Source: JOPF136 sp963773835 (lineage in GTDB: Bacteria; Acidobacteriota; Terriglobia; Acidiferrales; UBA7541). Taken from it: DNA of 64,000 nucleotides. The position numbers and the translations under genes are program-made. This document shows, one piece after another, positions 57,366 to 64,000 of the stretch. Position 1 is the first letter of the stretch. Every line of letters begins with the position of its first letter. The notes below the pieces were generated by a model. It did not search any database, was not told where the DNA came from, and saw only the letters and a list, made by a program, of their open reading frames with translations. The stretch lies in the NCBI GenBank assembly GCA_963773835.1, contig CAVZCQ010000004.1:496001-560000 (forward strand). The letters are read 5' to 3'.

Positions 57366-58356
57366 AAATTCGCTCCGCGATGCGGACGGCATTCTGCGCC
57401 GCGAGCCGCACATTGTCCACCGCGCCCCAAATCCACCAGATCATGGGGAGATTGGCATCGGCGCGCAGCGTTACGTGGATCTCCGCAGAACCGGCCGCAG
57501 TGGCGTTCGACGGCGAATCCACGCCCACCATCACTCCCGCTTCTTCGAGCGCCCGATGGACCGAATCCTCCGGGAGCGGCCCGTCGAACTCGACGCACAC
57601 GCTGAACGCCGCGCCATAAAACACCGGCGCCTGGATCACCTGGACCGCAGGCATGGGCGCGCGGTAGGCGAGATAATCGGAGAGATCGCGCGAGATGCGC
57701 GCGCGCACGTCCTCCAGTTGTTGCCGGCAGGATTCCCCATAGCGGTCGAGCAGGTTAAAGGCCACCTGGGCGTCGAACACATCGCGAGCAATGGGCTGGA
57801 ACGAAAGCAGGCTAGCCGTCTGCGCCTCCAGTTCGTCAATCCCGCCCTGCCCGCATTCGGAAACAGAGTGGAAAATCGTCGCCGCGATGCGCCGCACCGG
57901 AAGAAGCCGCAGCGCTACGGAAATCGTCGCGGCCACGATCACCGCCGCACCGGGGGCGCGAACGAGTTTGCGGGGGGCCGGGCGCGCAGGCTCCAGCAAG
58001 GCATCCAGCGAGGGGATGGAGGGCATTGCGCTGCGCACCGCGGAGAGCCCCCCCGAAAGGTCGATCACCGCCGCTCCCGCCCGCTCCGCCTCCGCCCAAT
58101 GGCGGGCCGTGAATTCCTCCAGCCCCGCGAAAAAGACCAGCCGCGCGTTCTCAAAGCTCCCCGGCACCAGTCCGCGGATCAACGCGGGCCCGCCTTCCGC
58201 CTCCGTCAAGGTGCCCTCGAGCGCCGCATCATCCAGCAGGCGCAGCTCGTGAGCCGGAAGCGCGCTCCTCCCCATCAACTCGGTCACCTCTTTCCCGAGC
58301 AGCGAAGACGCGCCGGCGATGGTGATGTGCAGCGGTAGGGGGGAGGAAACGGTCAT
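57349..58356 (-). CDS. Aspartate-semialdehyde dehydrogenase-like protein lacking the catalytic Cys
   Basis: A 335-residue protein with the Asd fold: ITIAGASSLLGKEVTELMG (NADP-binding end), RIAATIFHSVSECGQGGIDE, the YGAAFSVCVEFDGPLPEDSV domain, and a C-terminal DNVRLAAQNAVRIAERI. Where Asd has PNCST with the nucleophilic Cys, this protein has APGAAVIVAAT, so the usual reaction is unlikely. It resembles the Asd-like USG-1 type by this loss. The start overlaps the pssA stop (ATGA), and its end overlaps lptE by 17 bases, so it is fixed in a phospholipid/LPS operon rather than a lysine pathway. Confidence 0.75.
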   Translation of the reverse strand: MTVSSPLPLHITIAGASSLLGKEVTELMGRSALPAHELRLLDDAALEGTLTEAEGGPALIRGLVPGSFENARLVFFAGLEEFTARHWAEAERAGAAVIDLSGGLSAVRSAMPSIPSLDALLEPARPAPRKLVRAPGAAVIVAATISVALRLLPVRRIAATIFHSVSECGQGGIDELEAQTASLLSFQPIARDVFDAQVAFNLLDRYGESCRQQLEDVRARISRDLSDYLAYRAPMPAVQVIQAPVFYGAAFSVCVEFDGPLPEDSVHRALEEAGVMVGVDSPSNATAAGSAEIHVTLRADANLPMIWWIWGAVDNVRLAAQNAVRIAERICATHD

Positions 58357-59177
58357 TGCCGGGCGTGAGTCTCCGCCGAGTGCGCGGCCGCTCGCAGGTG
58401 CACGGCGCGATAAAGCCAGAGCAGCGGGCCGGACAGCGTGTACGCTGTCGCGCTGATCAGCAGCACCTGCTCCGAGTAAAAGAGCGCCAGGACGAAGAGC
58501 AGTGCCAGCAGCACCACGAGCAGGGGCGGCTGCCGCACGTTCCATTTGAGGTCCTTGAAGCCGTAGAAGCGCAATTTGCTCACCATCAACACGGCCAGCA
58601 CGGCCACCAGCCCGAGCCAGCCGATCGCCCACCGCATGTCGTCCAGCGGGAACTTTTTCGCGTGCACCATGGCCGCGACCATCGCCGCGGCGCCCGGCGT
58701 GGGCATGCCCACAAAAAACCGGTTGCTCGTCCCCGGCATCATTCCCTGGATGTTGAACCGGGCCAACCGCCAGGCGGTGCACAGGACGTAAAACAGGGTG
58801 ACGATCCATCCCATGAGGAGCACGTGCTTCGCCAGCGGGTCGTTTTCCGACAGACCGTGCATGCCCCATACGAATGCGAGCATCGCCGGGGCAACGCCGA
58901 AGCTGATCACGTCCGCCAGCGAATCGAACTGCTTGCCGAACTCGGAATCCCCGCCGATCATCCGCGCAATCCGCCCGTCCAGCGAATCGAGCAGGATGGC
59001 CAGCCCGATGCACTTCGCGGCGTTGTCGAAATCCTGCGAAGTGCCCTGCAGCGTCATCAGGATGGCGTAGTAGCCGCAGAGCAGGTTGCCCACCGTGAAC
59101 AGGCTGGGAAGCAGATAGACGCCCCGCCGGAGCCGCGAGCCCCGGCCGGACTGCATCGCATGCATCCCCCCGCTCAT
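58353..59177 (-). CDS. pssA: CDP-diacylglycerol-serine O-phosphatidyltransferase
   Basis: A 274-residue membrane enzyme of the CDP-alcohol phosphatidyltransferase family. The DG-x2-AR-x8-G-x3-D-x3-D motif is seen in LDGRIARMIGG and the following FGKQFDSLAD. Seven or so hydrophobic segments follow. ATG 59177 overlaps the psd stop by ATGA. It makes phosphatidylserine from CDP-diacylglycerol and serine, the substrate of the upstream-encoded Psd. Confidence 0.92.
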   Translation of the reverse strand: MSGGMHAMQSGRGSRLRRGVYLLPSLFTVGNLLCGYYAILMTLQGTSQDFDNAAKCIGLAILLDSLDGRIARMIGGDSEFGKQFDSLADVISFGVAPAMLAFVWGMHGLSENDPLAKHVLLMGWIVTLFYVLCTAWRLARFNIQGMMPGTSNRFFVGMPTPGAAAMVAAMVHAKKFPLDDMRWAIGWLGLVAVLAVLMVSKLRFYGFKDLKWNVRQPPLLVVLLALLFVLALFYSEQVLLISATAYTLSGPLLWLYRAVHLRAAAHSAETHARQ

Positions 59178-59809
59178 TTCCACCTCGCCAGAATACTCGA
59201 GCCGCCGCGTACCGTATCGCCGGGGCGAACCGCAATCTCCGCGCCGGCGGGCAACCACACGTCCACGCGGGAGCCGAACCGGATCATTCCCACGCGGTCC
59301 CCGATGCCTACGCTCTCTCCCCTCTGCTTCCAAAACAGGATGCGCCGCGCGATCAGCCCGGCAATCTGTTTGAACACCATATCCCCGCGCTCCGTAGTCA
59401 TCCGGATCACGTTCTGCTCGTTTTCCGCCGAGGCGCGCTCGAACAGCGCGCCGTGAAAGCTGCCGCGGCGGTAGTCGAGCGAAGCAATCGTCCCGGAGAC
59501 GGGAGCGCGGTTCACGTGCACGTCTAACACGGAAAGAAAAATGCTAATTCGCTGCCCCGGCCGCCCCTCCAACTCCTCCGGGGTCACCACCACCACGCGG
59601 CCGTCTGCCGGGGACACTACCGCGTCCGGGTCCGCCGGGATCCTCCGTTCGGGGTCGCGGAAAAAGTACAGCACGAAAAGCCCCAGCAACAAGAAAAAGA
59701 GCGCTGCTGCGTCGAACCAGACAGCCCTTCCGAAGATCCGCGCGCATGCCACCGCTGCAAAGGCAACGAGCAGAGGACCGGCGGCAAATTTGTATCCCTC
59801 AGCGACCAT
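59174..59809 (-). CDS. psd: Phosphatidylserine decarboxylase, short form
   Basis: A 211-residue proenzyme of the archaeal-like short type. Two N-terminal hydrophobic segments (about 5-50) precede DPERRIPADPDAVVSPADGR, FLSVLDVHVNRAPVSG, and the self-cleavage site in MIRFGSRVDVWLP (G-S), which produces the pyruvoyl group on the small subunit. It makes phosphatidylethanolamine. It is coupled to pssA. Confidence 0.92.
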   Translation of the reverse strand: MVAEGYKFAAGPLLVAFAAVACARIFGRAVWFDAAALFFLLLGLFVLYFFRDPERRIPADPDAVVSPADGRVVVVTPEELEGRPGQRISIFLSVLDVHVNRAPVSGTIASLDYRRGSFHGALFERASAENEQNVIRMTTERGDMVFKQIAGLIARRILFWKQRGESVGIGDRVGMIRFGSRVDVWLPAGAEIAVRPGDTVRGGSSILARWK

Positions 59810-59880
59810 TCCAGACGGGCCGGGCCGAACACACGGACACCTCTACCGTATTGTACCCGAGGATGGCCCTCGCGGCCGTT

Positions 59881-60117
59881 CTAGCGGTTGTCAAACTCGC
59901 GGCGGCGGCGCGCCACGAGGATCTCCATCTCGTCTTTCACCCGTAATTTTCGTTTCTTCAGTTCGATTTCCATCAGGAGGTCTTCCGAGTTCAGGTAGGT
60001 TTGCTTGGAGAGCCGGTCGAGCTGCGATTCGTACTGCGAGTGTTCCTGGGCGAGTCGCTGGAAGTCGGCGTCACGCGCCATGAGAATCTCGCGCACTTCC
60101 TGGGGTGAGACGGCCAT
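59881..60117 (-). CDS. YdcH/DUF465-like small protein
   Basis: A 78-residue highly charged helical protein (FQRLAQEHSQYESQLDRLSK; LKKRKLRVKDEMEILVARR), the DUF465/SlyX-like type. ATG 60117 follows GGGAGGACGC, clearly better than the in-frame start at 60213. The function is not known. It lies between rimI and psd. Confidence 0.85.
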   Translation of the reverse strand: MAVSPQEVREILMARDADFQRLAQEHSQYESQLDRLSKQTYLNSEDLLMEIELKKRKLRVKDEMEILVARRRREFDNR

Positions 60118-60214
60118 GCGTCCTCCCTTCTGAAGAGCGGCGAAAGTGGTCCAATTGCGGCAGGGTAACACAGCGTTCACGCCGCTGCAATCCCCGCGCA
60201 ATCGAAAACGCACC

Positions 60215-60676
60215 TCAGCCCCGACGGGGTAGTGGAATGGATAGAATCAGGGCGTCCTCCTCCGGATGCTGGTAATAGCGCGGCCGTCGCCCCGCGGCCG
60301 CAAATCCCAGCGCGGCGTAGAAAGCCTGCGCTCCCGTATTGGATTCCCTCACTTCCAGGAATACACGCGAGGCGCCACACGCCTCTCCCTCCTCCAGCGC
60401 AGCGGCAACCAGGGCGCTGCCCGCGCCCGTCCGGCGCGAGGCGTCCGCTACCGCCAGGTTCAGCACTTCCATTTCCCCGCCGGCATAGCGCGCCAGAACG
60501 AATCCGGCGACCCGGCCGGCGCGCTCCGTCACCCACGCACGCATTTCCGAATCCGGCGCGGGCAGATACGACTCGGGCGTCCACTGGGCGGCCCAGGGGT
60601 GCGCCTCCGCTTCAATCGCCAGCACGGCTTCCATGTCACGCGGCTCCAGCCGCCGGATGGGCGCCGCACGCATCAT
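60215..60676 (-). CDS. rimI: Ribosomal-protein-alanine N-acetyltransferase RimI-like
   Basis: A 153-residue GNAT. It has EAEAHPWAAQWTPESYL, the acetyl-CoA loop in ADASRRTGAGSALVAAALEE (RRTGAG), and ALGFAAAGRRPRYYQHPEED, the RimI pattern. Three in-frame ATG codons (60673, 60676, 60688) overlap the tsaB stop; 60676 is listed. RimI acetylates S18 or EF-Tu; its place next to tsaB is common in many genomes. Confidence 0.88.
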   Translation of the reverse strand: MMRAAPIRRLEPRDMEAVLAIEAEAHPWAAQWTPESYLPAPDSEMRAWVTERAGRVAGFVLARYAGGEMEVLNLAVADASRRTGAGSALVAAALEEGEACGASRVFLEVRESNTGAQAFYAALGFAAAGRRPRYYQHPEEDALILSIPLPRRG

Positions 60677-61368
60677 CGGTCGCGCCATAGCAGTTCCGCG
60701 TCCGAGCGCCGAACGTAATGCGCGTCGAGCGTCAGCGCGTCCGCCAATTCTCCTCGCTGGGCCCGCCCGAGGCCCAGCCGCCCGATGGCCTGAGCCAGCG
60801 CTGCGTCTGCCATCTCCACGCGCGGCGCGGCTTCGGCGGTCCCGGCCAGCGCGGCGCGCACCATCTCCGGGGCCGTGGTGCGAATCACGAATGCCGCCCC
60901 GGCCGCCTGCTGCGCCAGGTAGGCGAAACACTCCGGCGGCGCCATCACCACGTCGTCTCCCCTGCGGCGCAACACGCCCGCGCTCCGCTCGTACAATCCT
61001 GCGAACAACTGTCCACGGTGGGCGTCCGCGATTCCCGCAACCAGCGGTTCCTCTGGCGATGCCTGCGCTGCCATGGCCTCGAGCGCGCTTACCGCAGCCA
61101 CCGGCCGGCGGTAGACTTCCGCCCATGCTTTCACCGCTGCCAACCCCACGCGCACCCCGGTGAACGAACCCGGGCCGGAAGCGACGGCAAACAATTCCAC
61201 CTCCGGCAGCGCCGCGCCCGCCTGGCGCAGAACCCGTTCCACGTCCTGGAACAATCGGGAGGAATATGGTTCGTCATCCACGCGCGCCACGCTCGCCATC
61301 ACTTCGCGGTCGCGCAGCAGCGCCACGCTGCCGGCGGGAGACGTCGTGTCGATGGCCAGGATCAGCAT
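60673..61368 (-). CDS. tsaB: tRNA t6A biosynthesis protein TsaB
   Basis: A 231-residue ASKHA-fold partner of TsaD in t6A37 tRNA modification. MLILAIDTTSPAGSVALL opens the fold, and FAVASGPGSFTGVRVGLAAV is the family signature. ATG 61368 is used; an in-frame start seven codons earlier is less typical. TsaD is not in the window. Confidence 0.92.
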   Translation of the reverse strand: MLILAIDTTSPAGSVALLRDREVMASVARVDDEPYSSRLFQDVERVLRQAGAALPEVELFAVASGPGSFTGVRVGLAAVKAWAEVYRRPVAAVSALEAMAAQASPEEPLVAGIADAHRGQLFAGLYERSAGVLRRRGDDVVMAPPECFAYLAQQAAGAAFVIRTTAPEMVRAALAGTAEAAPRVEMADAALAQAIGRLGLGRAQRGELADALTLDAHYVRRSDAELLWRDR

Positions 61369-61419
61369 TCCCGATAGGTCGCGCGGCAAATCATGTGCTG
61401 CACACAGGGGTTGGCCCGG

Positions 61420-63321
61420 CTACCCATCCTGCCGCCGCAGCAGCCGGACCCCATCCGCGAACCCGCCGTCTCGGCTTTCGGCGCCATTGCTCTCCGGCCC
61501 AGCCGGAGCGGGCTCCGCCTCTTCCTTTCCCTCCCCGGGGGCGAGAAATCTGTTCGCTTCCATGCCGTGCTGGCGCGTGTACAGGTCCCAGTAGCGGCGC
61601 CGAGCAGCCAGCAAGTCCTGATGCCGGCCCCGCTCGATGATCCGCCCGCCCTCCACCACCAGGATCTGGTCCGCCCGCCGGATGGTGGACAGCCGGTGCG
61701 CGATGACAAACGTGGTACGCCCGCGCATCAGATAGGCGAGCCCCTCCTGGATCAACGCCTCCGACTCCGAGTCCAGGCTCGACGTCGCTTCATCCAGCAG
61801 CAGGATGCGCGGGTCGGCCAGAATCGCCCGCGCAATGGACACCCGCTGCCGCTGCCCTCCCGACAATTTCACCCCGCGCTCCCCCACGATCGTGTCGTAT
61901 CGTTGCGGAAACGTCTCCGCGAACTCGTCCACTCGCGCAATCCGGCACGCCACCAGCACCGACTCCTCCGACGCCCCCGGCCGCGAAAACGCCACATTCT
62001 CCCGAATCGTGCCGTCGAACAGAAACGTATCCTGCATGACCACGCCGAGCTGGTGCCGGTAGGAATCCAGGCTCACCATGGAAAGGTCCACGCCGTCCAC
62101 GCGCACAGCTCCCGCCGTCGGCACATAGAACGCGGCAATCAATCCGATGATGGTGGATTTCCCCGCGCCCGACGGCCCCACCAGCGCCGTCACCGTCCCC
62201 GGCTCCGCCCGCAGGCTGATGTCGTCCAGCACCTGCTTTGAGGCGTCATAGGAAAAACTCACGGCATCGAACTCCACCAGGCCGCGAACCTCGTCCAGCG
62301 CGCGCGTCCGCCGCGGGTCCTCGTCCTCCGGCCGCTCGCGCAGCACTTCGTGTGTGCGCTCGAGCCCCGCCAGCGCCTCTGTGATTTGCGTCCCGATGCC
62401 CACGATTTGGAACATCGGCGCCACCAGCATGGCCAGGAACGCGGTGTAGGTCACCAGCGAGCCCAGTGTCATCGTTCCGGCCAGAATCTGCCGTGCCCCG
62501 ATGTACATGATGGTCGCGCTCACCAGTCCCAGAAGCACGCTCGCAGTGAGGTTCATCAGCGACATAGCTGTGAGCGTCTGCAGCACGTTGTCCAGCAGCC
62601 GTTGCACGCCGGCCGAAAACACTCCCGCCTCACGCGCTTCTGCGCGGTAGCCTTTCACCACCCGGATGCCGCCCAGAGTCTCCGTCAGCCGTCCGGTCAC
62701 TTCCCCCTGGATTTTCGGCCGGACGCGAAACATCGGCCGAATTTTGCTCAGGGCCTGCTTCATGGCCACGCCCAGAACCAGCAGAAACGCCATGGCCACC
62801 AGCGTCATCGTCGCGCTGATGCGCATCAGGATGGCCAGGGCAAACACGGAGGTCAGCAGAGCGCCGGCAAATTCCACCATCCCGGTACCGATCAGGTTCC
62901 GGACTCCCTCCACGTCGCTCATGATCCGCGACACGAGCACGCCCGTTTTGTTCGCGTCGTAATACGCCACGGGCAGCCGTCCCACGTGCTCCTGCACCTG
63001 CCGCCGCATGTCCGCAATCAGCCGCTGCGCGGCCTTCGACAACATCTGCGTCAATCCGTACGACGAGATGCCCTGTACGACCGTCGCGCAAATCACCGCC
63101 CCCACCAGGGGCACGAGCAGCGCCACGTGACGTTTTCCCAGCACGTCGTCGATCAGGAATTTCGTAGATGCCGGGAGCACCAGCCCCGCCAGCCGGTTCA
63201 CTAGCATGAGCACGAATCCCACGCCCAGCAGAGCCCGCCGCGGGCGCACCAGCGCCCACACTTCGGGCAGCATCTCCCGGAGACTCGGCTTCGGTTTTTC
63301 TTTTGTGGGTTCGGGCGTCAT
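61420..63321 (-). CDS. MsbA-type ABC exporter
   Basis: A 633-residue fused half-transporter. Residues 25-320 hold six membrane segments (ALLGVGFVLMLVNRLAGLVL and others). The nucleotide-binding domain (about 350-590) has Walker A GPSGAGKS, signature LSGGQRQR, Walker B ILLLDEATSSLDSE, and the H loop VIAHRLSTI. It may export a lipid or glycolipid as MsbA does, which suits its company with lptE and phospholipid genes, but the substrate is not proven. ATG 63321 is chosen. The Glu/Ala-rich end is not conserved. Confidence 0.88.
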   Translation of the reverse strand: MTPEPTKEKPKPSLREMLPEVWALVRPRRALLGVGFVLMLVNRLAGLVLPASTKFLIDDVLGKRHVALLVPLVGAVICATVVQGISSYGLTQMLSKAAQRLIADMRRQVQEHVGRLPVAYYDANKTGVLVSRIMSDVEGVRNLIGTGMVEFAGALLTSVFALAILMRISATMTLVAMAFLLVLGVAMKQALSKIRPMFRVRPKIQGEVTGRLTETLGGIRVVKGYRAEAREAGVFSAGVQRLLDNVLQTLTAMSLMNLTASVLLGLVSATIMYIGARQILAGTMTLGSLVTYTAFLAMLVAPMFQIVGIGTQITEALAGLERTHEVLRERPEDEDPRRTRALDEVRGLVEFDAVSFSYDASKQVLDDISLRAEPGTVTALVGPSGAGKSTIIGLIAAFYVPTAGAVRVDGVDLSMVSLDSYRHQLGVVMQDTFLFDGTIRENVAFSRPGASEESVLVACRIARVDEFAETFPQRYDTIVGERGVKLSGGQRQRVSIARAILADPRILLLDEATSSLDSESEALIQEGLAYLMRGRTTFVIAHRLSTIRRADQILVVEGGRIIERGRHQDLLAARRRYWDLYTRQHGMEANRFLAPGEGKEEAEPAPAGPESNGAESRDGGFADGVRLLRRQDG

Positions 63322-63642
63322 CAACCAGTCCGCGCCGCGGTTGCGCTGCCCCCGGCGCGATGCTTCAGAATGACACACCGGGCCAGATTTCTGAAATCCA
63401 TGAGGCGCAGTGGTTTCATGTTACCGGGAACTCCCGCTTGCTCCTGTGCGCGCTCCCCGCGCATCCCCGCTCCGGCGCGACGGCCGGCATCAGGGTCCGC
63501 CGTGAGCGCAATTCTCTGGGTTTGTCTCCGGGCGTGCTAGCATTCCGGGAACAGGCGAGTGGACCCCGGGGTTTACTGCCAACTGCGCTCCCGGCCCCGA
63601 CAAAACGAATGCGGTACGGGGCTCCGCCGGATTGGAGGATTC
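63322..63642. other. Divergent intergenic region, ABC exporter / DUF2059 gene
   Basis: About 320 bases that must contain promoters for both genes. ATTGGAGGATTC before the DUF2059 start is a good ribosome-binding site. I recognise no RNA gene or operator. Confidence 0.4.
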
Positions 63643-64000
63643 ATGAAAACGTCCCTGTTTCTCCTCGGCCTGGTTTTGTGCGCTTGTCTCGCAGCGGCGG
63701 CACAATCCAGTCCCCCGCAACCTCCTAATACGCCAGCCGCTTCGTCCGCGCCGTCTCCGGTGGTCGAGCCACCGAAAATCGATCCGGAGAAGGAAGCCAG
63801 CATCCGCCGACTGCTCGACCTGATGGGCAGCACGACGCAATTGCGCGCCGTGATGGAACAAGGGGTGGCGCGGATGAAACCACTGTTAGTCGAGATTCTT
63901 CCTCCCGGCGAATATCGTGAACAGCTTGCGGAATTGGTTCTGGAAAAATACAAGGCCAGGTTCCCCACCGAGATGCTAAATGAAGCAGTGATTCCCATCT
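63643..64000 (+). CDS. DUF2059 protein (partial, runs off the window)
   Basis: The first 119 codons only. A signal peptide (MKTSLFLLGLVLCACLAAAA) and a Pro/Ser-rich spacer precede KEASIRRLLDLMGSTTQLRA, then YREQLAELVLEKYKARFPTE, the typical DUF2059 helical pattern. It is probably exported. The stop lies beyond base 64000. Confidence 0.75.
   Translation, partial: MKTSLFLLGLVLCACLAAAAQSSPPQPPNTPAASSAPSPVVEPPKIDPEKEASIRRLLDLMGSTTQLRAVMEQGVARMKPLLVEILPPGEYREQLAELVLEKYKARFPTEMLNEAVIPI

Overview
The window is GC-rich DNA from a Gram-negative bacterium, most likely an acidobacterium (Acidobacteriota). This is inferred from gene content, not from a marker search: a CadC-like winged-helix/TPR regulator, TonB_C-type domains, a bacterial tricorn protease, pilMNO-type genes with GspE/GspF, and a pilBTCSR cluster. 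Outer-membrane functions (LolA-like, LptE) and phosphatidylethanolamine synthesis (PssA, Psd) confirm a two-membrane envelope. I found no rRNA, tRNA, CRISPR array, transposase or phage gene.

Left part (1-11 kb): a VapBC toxin-antitoxin pair beside a leftover 3' end of a threonine synthase gene; a membrane-anchored winged-helix/TPR regulator; an unusual three-gene plus-strand unit (small HTH-like protein, 1075-residue secreted proline-rich protein with a recent internal duplication, outer-membrane barrel-like protein); a full-length threonine synthase; an MBL-fold hydrolase; and a HAD phosphatase.

Type IV filament block (11-34 kb, mostly minus strand): a tightly overlapping operon gspF-gspE-pilM-pilN-pilO-pilP-like-pseudopilin-like, in which the PilN-like protein carries a fused TonB/TolA-type C-terminal domain; a LolA-like carrier; four tandem pilin genes, two nearly identical; two plus-strand GT-C membrane proteins that could glycosylate pilin; then pilB-pilT-pilC-pilS-pilR. 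The two near-identical pilins have sigma-54 (-24/-12) elements preceded at fixed spacing by a conserved inverted repeat. With PilR, a sigma-54 activator, encoded nearby, this suggests a complete local PilS/PilR-to-pilA circuit. No secretin or prepilin peptidase gene is present.

Middle (34-51 kb): CPBP protease, DUF4287/DUF5655 protein, a secreted sialidase-like Asp-box protein lying between the DUF5655 gene and a broken copy of its 3' end, a TPM-domain protein, a MagIII-like DNA glycosylase coupled to an NtrY/NtrX two-component pair, the phoH-ybeY-corC-era block, a GT28-like glycosyltransferase, a PHP phosphoesterase, PAP2 phosphatase and AIM24 protein.

Right part (51-64 kb): cupredoxin, ribosomal protein S20, tricorn protease, and a long minus-strand run of housekeeping and envelope genes (ABC exporter, tsaB, rimI, DUF465, psd, pssA, an Asd-like protein without its catalytic cysteine, lptE, holA), many with start/stop overlaps. 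The window ends inside a DUF2059 gene.
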